Positions 8,002 to 15,996 of a stretch of DNA of 22,155 nt are shown here, piece after piece. A program made the position numbers and the translations under genes. The notes under the pieces were generated by a model. That model was not told the DNA's origin and ran no database searches. It saw nothing but the letters and a program-made list of their open reading frames with translations. Where the stretch lies: assembly GCA_043763625.1 (NCBI GenBank), contig JAYULL010000003.1, positions 1 to 22,155 on the forward strand. The letters run 5' to 3'. The DNA comes from Rubrolithibacter sp043763625. GTDB lineage: Bacteria > Bacteroidota > Bacteroidia > Sphingobacteriales > Sphingobacteriaceae. Positions within the stretch are counted from its first letter, which is position 1, and each line of letters starts with the position of its first letter.

Positions 8002-8229
8002 TTAATCAGGCAATTCAATGCAGTTAAAGCCGGCTTCAAGTACTAAACTTTCTATTTTTTTTGCCGGTAAGGTTCTTGTCTCTATTCGTAAAACTTTGTC
8101 TTCGTCGTCCATATCCACGCTCCATTTTAAAACCTCCCGCTGCTGTTCAAAAACAGGTTTCAATATCTTTAAATCTTCTTCTTGCCTGACGTTTGTTTTA
8201 AATACTAATACTTTTTTAGAGTTTATCAT
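8002..8229 (-). CDS. Small HMA-like (ferredoxin-fold) protein lacking the CxxC motif
   Basis: The 75 residues have the beta-alpha-beta-beta-alpha-beta order of a heavy-metal-associated domain: KVLVFKTNV, then helix DLKILKPVFEQ, VLKWSVDMDD, KVLRIETR, helix AKKIESLVLEAG, and CIELPD. The metal-binding CxxC expected after the first strand is missing; the only cysteine is near the C-terminus. It is therefore unlikely to be a copper chaperone and may be a binding or regulatory partner. It lies between the TetR gene (8-base gap) and the MFS gene (7-base gap), so all three are surely co-transcribed. The fold is inferred by eye. Confidence 0.7.
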   Translation of the reverse strand: MINSKKVLVFKTNVRQEEDLKILKPVFEQQREVLKWSVDMDDEDKVLRIETRTLPAKKIESLVLEAGFNCIELPD

Positions 8230-8237
8230 AGTAGAGT

Positions 8238-8834
8238 TTAAGGTGTGAGCCCTTTAATTACTAATTCAAGCGCCTGCATCATCATATCTTCTGATAAGCT
8301 GAAAGAGTTGTTGCTTCCTCTGAAGCTTTTACCTTGAATATGAAATTTAACAAGCTGATAAAGCGGTGCAAATGCTATCGACCAATATACCTCAACCGGC
8401 ACCCTCACCAACTCTTTTCGTTCTATAGCATTATGAACAAACTTTTTCATTGCATTCATGAAGCCGCTATCCATGTTTTCGAAAATCTTCTCGTAAAGAG
8501 GTGTATGTTTCAACTGTTCCCAAAATTCCATGGAGAGCTGATTCTCCATACAATACTTCGCTCGATTCATCCACTGTATCCTTAAGCCGTCAGCAAAATG
8601 CATCTCGGGATTAAAGTTAATTAAGGTAGCATCACTCATTTTCTTATTTTCTTCGAGAGCAATTTGCAGCAGAAGATCCTCCCTGTCTTTAAAATAAATA
8701 TAAATCGTGGCCGGTGAAACGCCTGCAAGTTTTGCTAAACGTTGCATACTTAAGCCATCGATACCCTGCTTAACTACCATCTCCAATGCACTTTTTTTAA
8801 TCGACAGCTCTTTATATTCATCTCTTATTCTCAT
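8238..8834 (-). CDS. TetR/AcrR family transcriptional regulator
   Basis: This 198-residue repressor-type protein has an N-terminal TetR helix-turn-helix at about residues 12-60, with LSMQRLAKLAGVSPATIYIYF and the following KDREDLLLQIALEE helix typical of the family. The C-terminal ~130 residues form a helical ligand-binding and dimerisation region with no recognisable specificity. It is the first gene of the operon with the HMA-like peptide and the MFS exporter. A 14-base palindrome next to its promoter suggests autoregulation of the whole operon, relieved by the exported compound or a relative of it. The start codon lies only five bases from the -7 box, so the message may be leaderless. Confidence 0.9.
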   Translation of the reverse strand: MRIRDEYKELSIKKSALEMVVKQGIDGLSMQRLAKLAGVSPATIYIYFKDREDLLLQIALEENKKMSDATLINFNPEMHFADGLRIQWMNRAKYCMENQLSMEFWEQLKHTPLYEKIFENMDSGFMNAMKKFVHNAIERKELVRVPVEVYWSIAFAPLYQLVKFHIQGKSFRGSNNSFSLSEDMMMQALELVIKGLTP

Positions 8835-8839
8835 CTGAA

Positions 8840-8861
8840 CAAATATAAATGAACATTCATT
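8840..8861 (-). promoter_or_regulatory. TetR-gene -7 box and adjoining palindromic operator
   Basis: On the minus strand, TATATTTG (8847-8840) matches the Bacteroidota -7 consensus TAnnTTTG. Immediately upstream, 8848-8861 is AATGAA-CA-TTCATT, an inverted repeat with 6-bp arms. A repressor bound here would sit between the -33 and -7 elements. No good -33 TTTG is visible. The site may also affect the divergent DUF2383-ku transcript. Confidence 0.55.
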
Positions 8862-8952
8862 CTTTTAAAAATTATTTTGAAATTTCTTCCGGTAAGGTCT
8901 GTCAAACTATTTGCTACTTAATCGGTTTTTTAGTTATCTATTAATAAGGGTT

Positions 8953-9438
8953 ATGGAAGAGTATCATGAAAACTATGTAAAGCAGTTAAGTCACCTTCTT
9001 TCTATTTGTAACGATGGTAAGGAAGGTTATAAAAAAGCTGCGGAAGAAGTTCATTCAGCTCAATTGAAAGAAATTTTTTTAAGAAACTCTGCCGACAGAG
9101 AACGAATGGCGGAAGAACTTAAAATAAAGATCCGACAGTTTGGTGGTCATGCCAATGACGAGAAAGGTGACAATGTCGGAAAACTTCATCGTACCTATAT
9201 GGCTTTTAAAACGGCACTGGCGAGCAGGCAAAAAGATGACCAGGCAGTTTTACAGTCGGTTCGTGGAGGAGAAGAAGCGGCATTAGAGGCTTATGACGAT
9301 GTATTACAGGGAGAAATCTTGAATACGAGTCTAAAGCCATTTTTAACAGGACAGCGTACTCAGGTATCTCAAAACTTCTACGAAATAGACAAGATTTATT
9401 TCAGCGAGTTCAAAACAAGTCCTGATTTAAATTTATAA
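8953..9438 (+). CDS. PA2169-type four-helix-bundle protein (DUF2383)
   Basis: The product has 161 residues from the ATG at 8953. The frame extends to 8911, but the extra MLLNRFFSYLLIRV lacks family resemblance, and AAGGG lies just before the chosen ATG. The sequence is almost wholly helical with many E, K and R, and segments such as KAAEEVHSAQLKEIFLRNSADRERMAEEL match the ferritin-like DUF2383 family seen in stress-response clusters. Its biochemical role is not established; a ferritin-like bundle could bind metal, but I cannot point to a complete ligand set. It ends two bases before ku, so it is translationally linked to the end-joining genes, which suggests a shared stress or stationary-phase regulon. 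Confidence 0.8.
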   Translation: MEEYHENYVKQLSHLLSICNDGKEGYKKAAEEVHSAQLKEIFLRNSADRERMAEELKIKIRQFGGHANDEKGDNVGKLHRTYMAFKTALASRQKDDQAVLQSVRGGEEAALEAYDDVLQGEILNTSLKPFLTGQRTQVSQNFYEIDKIYFSEFKTSPDLNL

Positions 9439-9440
9439 GC

Positions 9441-10214
9441 ATGAGGTCTATTTGGAAAGGTTCTATCGGATTCGGGTTGGTAAATATCCCCATAAAATTA
9501 TACTCGGCTGTGCAGGACAGTTCTTTGGGATTAGATATGCTCGACAGCAGGGACCTGTCGAGGATAAAATATCAGCGTATCAACGAGAAAACCCGGAAAG
9601 AAGTCCCCTACGATAAGATAGTGAAGGGTTATCCGATTAACGAATCGTATGTTATTTTGGAAGACAAAGATTACGAAGACGCAAGCCCGGAAAAAAGTAA
9701 AATGATTGAGATCGAGAATTTCGTTAACATAAGCGAAGTTAATCCGATGTACTACGAATCCTCTTACTATTCGGAACCGGAAACTCAGGGAAGAAAGGCT
9801 TATGCACTATTAATTAAAGCTTTACAGCAATCGAAGAAAGCAGGACTTGCACGTTTTGTCCTTCGCACAACCGAAAACCTTTCTATTATTCATCCGGTAA
9901 ATAATGTTATTGTGGTAACCAAAATTCGTTTCGCAGAAGAGATTCGATCTAGTGAAGAAATCCTCTCTCCAACCGATGTTCAAATAGGAAAAAAGGAAAT
10001 TGATGTGGGTTTGGCTTTGATTAATCAGTACACTTCAAAATTTGAAATTGATAAATACAAAGATGAATATCACCATCAATTGTTAAAGATTATCGAGGCT
10101 AAAGCGAAAGGAAAACGGCCGACGATTAAAAAACTTAAACCGGCAAAAGCCACCGGAGATGATCTTTACGAACAACTTATGCAAAGCTTAAATACGGTTA
10201 AAAAGGGAGCCTAG
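9441..10214 (+). CDS. ku: Ku protein, non-homologous end joining
   Basis: Bacterial Ku forms a homodimeric ring on double-strand DNA ends and recruits LigD. The 257 residues open with the family signature RSIWKGSIGFGLVNIPIKLYSA. They continue with IKYQRINEKTRKEVPYDKIVKGY and a beta-barrel core, followed by ALLIKALQQSKKAGLARFVLRT. The tail is short and basic (KAKGKRPTIKKLKPAKA), the type that contacts LigD and DNA, without the long lysine-rich extension of some actinobacterial forms. Spacing of two bases to the DUF2383 gene and 86 bases to ligD supports one end-joining unit. Confidence 0.95.
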   Translation: MRSIWKGSIGFGLVNIPIKLYSAVQDSSLGLDMLDSRDLSRIKYQRINEKTRKEVPYDKIVKGYPINESYVILEDKDYEDASPEKSKMIEIENFVNISEVNPMYYESSYYSEPETQGRKAYALLIKALQQSKKAGLARFVLRTTENLSIIHPVNNVIVVTKIRFAEEIRSSEEILSPTDVQIGKKEIDVGLALINQYTSKFEIDKYKDEYHHQLLKIIEAKAKGKRPTIKKLKPAKATGDDLYEQLMQSLNTVKKGA

Positions 10215-10300
10215 GAAGGCAAAAGGTCAAAGCTGAAAGGATAAAGATTAACAATTAACGTGAGCTCCTGCTCAAAGGCTCATAGCTCACCGCTCAATCA
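10211..10300. repeat. Short degenerate tandem repeats between ku and ligD
   Basis: The ku-ligD spacer contains AAAGG-type repeats (10218-10245) followed by five GCTC motifs starting at 10264, 10270, 10278, 10285 and 10292, mostly seven bases apart and four of them in phase-like spacing up to the ligD ATG. No ORF or promoter consensus was recognised. Confidence 0.45.
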
Positions 10301-12922
10301 ATGGGTCTTCAACAATACATAGAAAAACGAGATTTCAATAAAACAAGCGAGCCTAAGTCAGGTAAGAAAACGGCAAAAGAACTGCGATTCGTAGTTCAGA
10401 GACACCATGCCTCTCACCTGCATTACGATTTTCGCTTAGAGATGGATGGCGTTTTAAAAAGTTGGGCAGTGCCGAAAGGTCCTTCGTTAAACCCCAAAGA
10501 TAAAAGGCTGGCTATGATGGTTGAAGATCATCCCTACGATTACCGGACCTTTGAAGGAGAAATTCCGGCCGGTAACTACGGAGGAGGCGTAGTTACTATT
10601 TTTGATGAAGGGACTTACGAATCGCTTGAAGTATCCGGACATGAAAAGGCACTGCTGAAAGGCCTGTATTCCGGCAACTTAAAATTTCGCTTACACGGAA
10701 AAATTTTAAAAGGTGAATTTGCTTTGGTCAGACTCAAGAATGCTGAAGGTAATTCGTGGCTTTTAATTAAACATCGTGATGAATTCGCTTTGGATAAGCT
10801 ATTTGATTCAGAAGCACTTATACCTGAAAGAGTAAAGAAAAAAGGGATAGCGTTTAAGAATCAAGCAAAGGCAAAACCGGCGATAGTTTTTGAACTTGAA
10901 CCGGCTACCGAAGAAGCGTCTAAAACCATTAGCGAAATAACGTTTGAACCGATGCTTGCAAAGCTTGCGGCAGAAGTTTTTGACGATGAGAATTGGATCT
11001 ACGAGAAGAAGTTAGACGGTTATCGAGCAATTGCTTATACCGGGAAAGAGGTAAAACTAATCTCCAGAAACGGAATTAACTTCGAACATAAGTATGCTGC
11101 CGTAAGCAAGGCGCTTGCTAAGTTGAAAGTTGTAGCTGTGATTGACGGTGAGTTGGTAGTTGAAGATAAAACCGGCAGAAGTTACTTTCACGATATTCAG
11201 AATTATAATCCAAAAAACAAAGAGCGAACCCTACGCTATTATGCTTTTGATCTGCTTGCGCTTAACGGGCACGATCTCCGCGAAATGGAACTGGTTAAGC
11301 GTAAAGAACTTTTAAAGAACTTAATTAAAACTCTTGACAACAATTCTATAATTTATAATGAACATGTTGTATTGGAAGGAAGCAAGCTTTTTAATGAGGC
11401 TGAAGAAAACGGATGGGAAGGAATTATCGCCAAAAAAGCAGACAGTTTATATGAATCCGGTAAACGAACCGGTAACTGGTTAAAGTTTAAAATTCAAGCA
11501 TCGCAAGAAGCAATTATCGTCGGCTTTTCGAAACCCGAAGGAAGTCGAAAATATTTTGGGGCACTAGTATTGGGAATGTATGATGTCGGCAAATTAGTGT
11601 ATATCGGCAATTGCGGAACCGGTTTTAACGAAAAAACTTTGAAAGACGTTTATGAAAAATTGTTGGCGATTAAAATAGACAGTAAGCCGGTAAATGAAAA
11701 AGCTCACCGCGAAAAAGACGTTACTTGGGTTGAGCCTCAATTAGTTTGCGAAGTCACTTATACAGAATGGACTGCTGATAAACACTTACGCCATCCTGTT
11801 TTTAAAGGTTTACGAATTGATAAAGAAGTGCAAGAAGTGAAACAAGAAGTAAGTATTGAGGAAAAGGCTGAGACTAAGGTTAAGGTTAAGGCAAAGGTTA
11901 AGAAGGAGAACAAGGTCAAGGTTGACAAGGTCGAGGTTGAGAAGGTTGAGGTTGAAAAGGTTGAGGTTGAAAAGAATTCCGGCAAACCCGGCGATGAAAA
12001 AAAAATGCCGAATGACTTGGAAGAAAAGTTCGGCAAGATAACTTTGAAGCTTACTAACCTAAACAAGCTTTACTGGAAGAAAGAAGGAATTACAAAAGGC
12101 CGGTTGATTGAATACTACCGGGAAGTTTCGGACTACATTCTCCCCTATCTTAAAAACCGCGCTTTATCTTTGAATCGGCACCCAAACGGAATTGATGCTC
12201 CAAATTTTTTTCAGAAAGATTTAGACACCGAGCAGATACCGGACCGGATAAATTATGCTCCCTTATTTTCAGAAAGCAATAATAAATACATTAATTATTT
12301 GATTTGCAATGATTTACCTACTCTTCTTTGGATGGTTAATTTAGGTTGCATTGAAATTAATCCTTGGCTAAGTACTTATAAAAAACCTGAGAATCCGGTT
12401 TTTGCAGTTATGGATTTAGATCCTCAAGATGTAGATTTTAAAGAGGTTGTGAGAGTGGCTTTAACCGTAAAGGAAATTTTGACAGAAATGGGTATTACTC
12501 CTTATATCAAAACTTCCGGTTCTAGAGGACTACATATTTTCATTCATCTCGGAGGGAAATATGATTACGATTTATCGAAAAACTTCATTCAATATTTGGG
12601 TCACTTAGTCTTAACCCGGCATCCCGAGACAACGAGTTTGGAGAGAAGTCCGGCAAAAAGAAAGAACAAGATTTACCTTGATTTTTTGCAAAATCGACGC
12701 GGACAAACCATTGCCGCTCCCTATTCTGCCCGGCCAAAGCCCGGGGCCACCGTTTCTACTCCTTTAACTTGGGATGAAGTAAATGAGGACTTAAATATCA
12801 AGCAATTTACTATCTTCAACACTGCCGAGCGAATCCGGCAAACCGGCGACTTGTGGAAAGACATCACCGACACAAAAAATGATTTGAAATCCGCTTTAAA
12901 AAAATTAAAACCGGGAGATTAA
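10301..12922 (+). CDS. ligD: DNA ligase D: phosphoesterase-ligase-polymerase
   Basis: This multifunctional end-joining enzyme has 873 residues. Residues about 25-165 are the 3'-phosphoesterase, with H35, H41, D43, R45, H77 and Y81 matching the Pseudomonas aeruginosa active site by motif alignment (LHYDFRLE, VEDHPYDY). Residues about 215-505 are the ATP-dependent ligase, with the adenylated lysine K237 in EKKLDGYR and the OB-fold region ending at HPVFKGLR. Residues about 577-870 are the primase-like polymerase, with metal ligands D705 and D707 (MDLDPQD), the SGSRGLHIFIH loop and D794. The order PE-LIG-POL is the Pseudomonas arrangement. A repetitive Lys/Val/Glu linker (residues about 508-570) separates ligase and polymerase. 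Together with Ku it joins broken ends with limited fill-in and end cleaning. Confidence 0.96.
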   Translation: MGLQQYIEKRDFNKTSEPKSGKKTAKELRFVVQRHHASHLHYDFRLEMDGVLKSWAVPKGPSLNPKDKRLAMMVEDHPYDYRTFEGEIPAGNYGGGVVTIFDEGTYESLEVSGHEKALLKGLYSGNLKFRLHGKILKGEFALVRLKNAEGNSWLLIKHRDEFALDKLFDSEALIPERVKKKGIAFKNQAKAKPAIVFELEPATEEASKTISEITFEPMLAKLAAEVFDDENWIYEKKLDGYRAIAYTGKEVKLISRNGINFEHKYAAVSKALAKLKVVAVIDGELVVEDKTGRSYFHDIQNYNPKNKERTLRYYAFDLLALNGHDLREMELVKRKELLKNLIKTLDNNSIIYNEHVVLEGSKLFNEAEENGWEGIIAKKADSLYESGKRTGNWLKFKIQASQEAIIVGFSKPEGSRKYFGALVLGMYDVGKLVYIGNCGTGFNEKTLKDVYEKLLAIKIDSKPVNEKAHREKDVTWVEPQLVCEVTYTEWTADKHLRHPVFKGLRIDKEVQEVKQEVSIEEKAETKVKVKAKVKKENKVKVDKVEVEKVEVEKVEVEKNSGKPGDEKKMPNDLEEKFGKITLKLTNLNKLYWKKEGITKGRLIEYYREVSDYILPYLKNRALSLNRHPNGIDAPNFFQKDLDTEQIPDRINYAPLFSESNNKYINYLICNDLPTLLWMVNLGCIEINPWLSTYKKPENPVFAVMDLDPQDVDFKEVVRVALTVKEILTEMGITPYIKTSGSRGLHIFIHLGGKYDYDLSKNFIQYLGHLVLTRHPETTSLERSPAKRKNKIYLDFLQNRRGQTIAAPYSARPKPGATVSTPLTWDEVNEDLNIKQFTIFNTAERIRQTGDLWKDITDTKNDLKSALKKLKPGD
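11927..11971 (+). repeat. 15-base tandem repeat coding the LigD linker
   Basis: Three near-identical 15-base units encode KVEVE three times (residues 543-557). Looser AAGGTT-rich repeats (KVKVKAKVKK) lie just before. The tract encodes a charged, flexible or single-helix spacer and is a likely site of slippage length variation. Confidence 0.75.
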
Positions 12923-13073
12923 GAGGTGCGGCCTGTTTCTACAATAAATGCGGATTTTTATACCCGTTTTCCGTTCAAGCATTTTTGTTTATGCCGTTTC
13001 TGAGTTCATCAGGGCACCCATACTCCCGGCATAATCTTCGCAAAGTTCTCTACGAATAAGAGCAAAAAAAGCT

Positions 13074-13310
13074 ATGAGAAAAGAGATTAAACCCAAGTAT
13101 GAATTGAAAATTGATACTAAAAATAGTTACACAAAGTATTTTCAGCTCATCGAGATTTACAGAGACTCGGTTCTTTTAGATTTTATTCGTTACGATGTGA
13201 AAACTAAACAGTACGCCTTAGTTGAAAACAGGCGCATTTGGCAAGAAGACTTGAAATGTATCATATCTCAAATCGAGGAACAGTTCTGTTTTAGCCGAGA
13301 GATCGCTTAA
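13074..13310 (+). CDS. Hypothetical protein, 78 residues
   Basis: I do not recognise it. The product is soluble, rich in K, Y and I, with a beta-like first half (YELKIDTKNSYTKYFQLIEIYRD, then SVLLDFIRYDVKTKQYALVENRRIW) and a C-terminal helix (QEDLKCIISQIEEQF). There is no signal peptide or membrane segment. It lies 151 bases after ligD and its TAA stop shares the bases TTAA with the stop of the convergent AAA+ ATPase gene, so the two frames overlap by four bases. This tight packing and the good codon pattern support a real gene. Whether it belongs with the end-joining genes or is independent is unknown. Confidence 0.6.
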   Translation: MRKEIKPKYELKIDTKNSYTKYFQLIEIYRDSVLLDFIRYDVKTKQYALVENRRIWQEDLKCIISQIEEQFCFSREIA

Positions 13311-14659
13311 ATGGTTTTTTCTTCTTTTAAAAATTCCTTTTTAATTCCTTCGATAATATCTGTCTGATACATAGTCGAGTCGTTTCTTGAATAGCATTGC
13401 AAAGCAGCAAAATGAATTGCATTTAAAATAGATGCTCCACTTAACTCGTATTTGTCAGCTAATTGTTCCAAATCTATCGCTTTATCAATCTTCAAAGCTT
13501 CCGGCAAAGATTTCTCCCACAGTAAATATCGCTCGTGGGCGTTTGGCATAGGAAAATGAACCACAGAATGAAAACGCCTGATAAATGCGTCGTCCAGATT
13601 ATTTTTAAAATTTGATGCTAAAATCAGCAAGCCATTATAATCTTCAACTCGTTGCAATAAATAACTTACTTCTTGATTTGCATATTTATCGTGAGCGCTT
13701 TGAACATTGGTTCGCTTACCGAATAATGCATCGGCTTCGTCAAAAAATAAAATCCAGTTTTTATTTTCCGCCTTTTTAAAAACCGACTCTAAGTTCTTTT
13801 CGGTTTCGCCGATAAATTTGCTCACGATCTGCGAAAGATCGATACGATAAACATCTTTATTAAACTGCTTGCCTAATAAACCGGCAGTAAGCGTTTTCCC
13901 CGTGCCCGAAGGGCCGTAAAAAAGCACACGGTATCCGGGTTTAACTTTTCGCCGCAGGTTTTCGTCCTCCATTACCTTTGGATGATGTTCGAGCCAATTA
14001 CTGATGTCTTTAACTTGGCTTAACGTTCGCGGATGGAGAACAACGTCATCCCAAATCATGCTTGTTGTGATTTGCTTTGCAGGAAAGTCAATTCCGAAGC
14101 GGGGAGTCCAATCTTTTCCAAATATTATTTTTTCGAGCCATTCTTGCGATATAACTATTCGGCCGCTCATTACCGGTTCCCCTTCTTTTACAGGTTCCAA
14201 GTATAAAACTCCCAGCTTATGGAACAGGTGTTCTTCACCGAAAGCCATTTGAACTCTCAATCTCTTTTGAATGTCGTTTCCGGCTAAAATAAATTGAGCT
14301 GTTTCTCCGGTGGGGAGCATGCCGCGATGATTGGAAGCTTTTACTCCACCGAATTCCGGGAAATCACCTCCGTTGGGTAATTCCTCGAAAATTATGGATT
14401 CGAAGAAATTTGGTTGCAAATGCGGTACCAAAGCAAGTAAAAGAATGACAATGTCTTCATTTCGTAATTCGGGCATTCGAGTAAGAAGAAAGTCCTTAAA
14501 CTCGGAATCGGCAACTACTTCTTCAAGCCAATCGTACGATAAAATATCTTTTTTGGCACCAAAAGCTTTTATTCGTTTAACTATAATTTGTTTTAGCCCG
14601 GATAAAGTTGATTCTAAATCGTGAACAGGTTTTATGGTATTATGAACAGTTTGAAGCAT
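13307..14659 (-). CDS. AAA+ ATPase of an extracellular contractile injection system (Afp15/PVC15-like)
   Basis: The 450-residue cytoplasmic protein has an N-terminal ~200-residue domain and a C-terminal AAA+ module. Walker A is GPSGTGKT (249-256), Walker B is ILFFDEAD (303-310), sensor 1 includes N350 in LASN, and R361/R362 in FIRRFH are arginine-finger candidates. This architecture fits the ATPase that accompanies contractile particles such as Afp and PVC, where it is needed for assembly or effector loading; the exact step is unsettled. It is the last gene of the minus-strand cluster, 62 bases after a DUF4157 protein gene. A generic AAA+ chaperone is the alternative, but the neighbours make the eCIS assignment strong. 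Confidence 0.87.
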   Translation of the reverse strand: MLQTVHNTIKPVHDLESTLSGLKQIIVKRIKAFGAKKDILSYDWLEEVVADSEFKDFLLTRMPELRNEDIVILLLALVPHLQPNFFESIIFEELPNGGDFPEFGGVKASNHRGMLPTGETAQFILAGNDIQKRLRVQMAFGEEHLFHKLGVLYLEPVKEGEPVMSGRIVISQEWLEKIIFGKDWTPRFGIDFPAKQITTSMIWDDVVLHPRTLSQVKDISNWLEHHPKVMEDENLRRKVKPGYRVLFYGPSGTGKTLTAGLLGKQFNKDVYRIDLSQIVSKFIGETEKNLESVFKKAENKNWILFFDEADALFGKRTNVQSAHDKYANQEVSYLLQRVEDYNGLLILASNFKNNLDDAFIRRFHSVVHFPMPNAHERYLLWEKSLPEALKIDKAIDLEQLADKYELSGASILNAIHFAALQCYSRNDSTMYQTDIIEGIKKEFLKEEKTI

Positions 14660-14721
14660 TACATCGAAGTGTTAAGGTATAGAGGTCACCGGGTATCCAA
14701 AGGGTAATCCCCGAAATAATT

Positions 14722-15924
14722 TTACTTTCCTTTCGGCGGCTCAGGTTCTTTACAATTTAAATCAACATTAACAAAAAACGGATCGAGGGCCTTGCTTTTG
14801 GCTTTGGCCGCTGCCTTTCGAGCAAAGCTGTCGGTGTCTGTTAATTTTTGAACGTATGCTTGAATCCCGTCTTTGCAGCCGGTATAATTAATAGGGATGG
14901 CTTTAGTGCCGTTATAACTTTCGTAAGCCTCCACGTGTTTTTGCTCGTGGGGAACAATTTTATTGTCAATTGCGTCTTTAACACGTTGGTGTTGGCACGG
15001 AGTAAGACCTTCGGGAACATCGGGAATAGAAACACTTGTGGTAACCTGATAGGTCACTTCCAATGTTCCCGTTACGGTAACACAGTCAGACGGGGTGCAA
15101 CCGCTGCATTTTTTTGCCGGAATAGCTTTTAAATCTTTAGTCTGACCCACGCCCCCGTCAAAATCCGCTTTTGTTTCGCCGGTAAACCGAACAGAATTTG
15201 CAAAAACGGTATCGCTATCCGCCTGACCAAAGACCGTAAAGCTCGGGAGCGAAATCGGTTCTGAAGAGACTTGCTCGTTTTCTTCTGCTTCCTGCTCTTT
15301 TTGCGGAGATTCGTCGATTAGTTCATTTGTAGTTTCCGTTTCGCCTCCACCCTCTTCTTCGGGAGTACGCTGAATTTTTCGTTGAATGCCTTGTTGTTGA
15401 ATAACATGCGTCAATTCATGCGCAAGCAAGCGTTTGCCTTCCTCCGTTTCCGGCTGATATTTCCCTTTGGCAAATACAATATTATTACCATACGTATATG
15501 CTTGCGCATTCAGTTGTTTAGCAGATCGCTCGGCTTTTTCCCCGGTATGAATCTTCACATCGCCGAAATCATGCCCTAAACGGTTTGAAAAAAATTGATT
15601 CGTAATTCCTGATAAAGCTGAACCGCCGCTGCTTAAGTTACTTATATAAGAACTGCCGGAACCCGCTACCGAAGCATTTCCGGAACTCGGCGCTTCTTTA
15701 GCTTGAACTTTTTTATCATCTTCTTTCTTTTTCTTCACGTCCGGCTTTTTTTCCTCCTCGTCGCATTTATCGCATTTGCGTTGAACGGCTGCAGCCGGCT
15801 GAAAAAAAGATTCGCGGCCGCTATCAGCAAAAAAACTCTGTTCTTGGTTACTTTCTTTTTTAAAGAAACTCCCGTCGCGAGGTTGGCTTTTGCGACGGCG
15901 AAACAATCTGGCAGGTGTTTTCAT
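14722..15924 (-). CDS. DUF4157 (eCIS core domain) protein with a second HExxH metalloprotease-like domain
   Basis: The product has 400 residues and no signal peptide. Residues 1-80 are disordered and charged, with three FF pairs (20-21, 31-32, 40-41), VQRKC at 47-51, a CDKC pair and VQAKE at 73-77. Residues about 108-178 are a DUF4157 domain (NRLGHDFGDVKIHTG ... AYTYGNNIVFA ... LLAHELTHVIQQ) with a zincin-type HELTH at 169-173. An acidic linker follows, then a C-terminal domain, about 225-395, with CSGC (273-276) and HEQKH (326-330) followed by EAYESYNG, reminiscent of DUF922 predicted zinc proteases. It lies between the large effector gene and the AAA+ gene, so it is probably an eCIS cargo or cargo-handling protease. 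Protease activity is inferred from the motifs only. Confidence 0.85.
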   Translation of the reverse strand: MKTPARLFRRRKSQPRDGSFFKKESNQEQSFFADSGRESFFQPAAAVQRKCDKCDEEEKKPDVKKKKEDDKKVQAKEAPSSGNASVAGSGSSYISNLSSGGSALSGITNQFFSNRLGHDFGDVKIHTGEKAERSAKQLNAQAYTYGNNIVFAKGKYQPETEEGKRLLAHELTHVIQQQGIQRKIQRTPEEEGGGETETTNELIDESPQKEQEAEENEQVSSEPISLPSFTVFGQADSDTVFANSVRFTGETKADFDGGVGQTKDLKAIPAKKCSGCTPSDCVTVTGTLEVTYQVTTSVSIPDVPEGLTPCQHQRVKDAIDNKIVPHEQKHVEAYESYNGTKAIPINYTGCKDGIQAYVQKLTDTDSFARKAAAKAKSKALDPFFVNVDLNCKEPEPPKGK

Positions 15925-15996
15925 TGGGTGAGATTTTAAGCCTCTTATAAAGATATTATTAAATATATGTTGTTGTTATGCGTTATAATTAAAAAA

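Noticed and set aside
7995..8039. Fifteen-residue N-terminal extension of the MFS transporter
   Set aside because: It would overlap the upstream HMA-like gene, and the later ATG at 7994 gives a normal N-terminus and a 7-base gap.
11758..12066. Open frames on both strands over the LigD linker with S/T/F-rich or R/L-rich products
   Set aside because: They are by-products of the 15-base repeat, whose period keeps all frames open.
13307..14659. Reading the AAA+ gene as a ClpV-type or general cell-division ATPase
   Set aside because: It has one AAA module and a distinct N-terminal domain, and lies next to DUF4157 genes, which fits the eCIS ATPase better.
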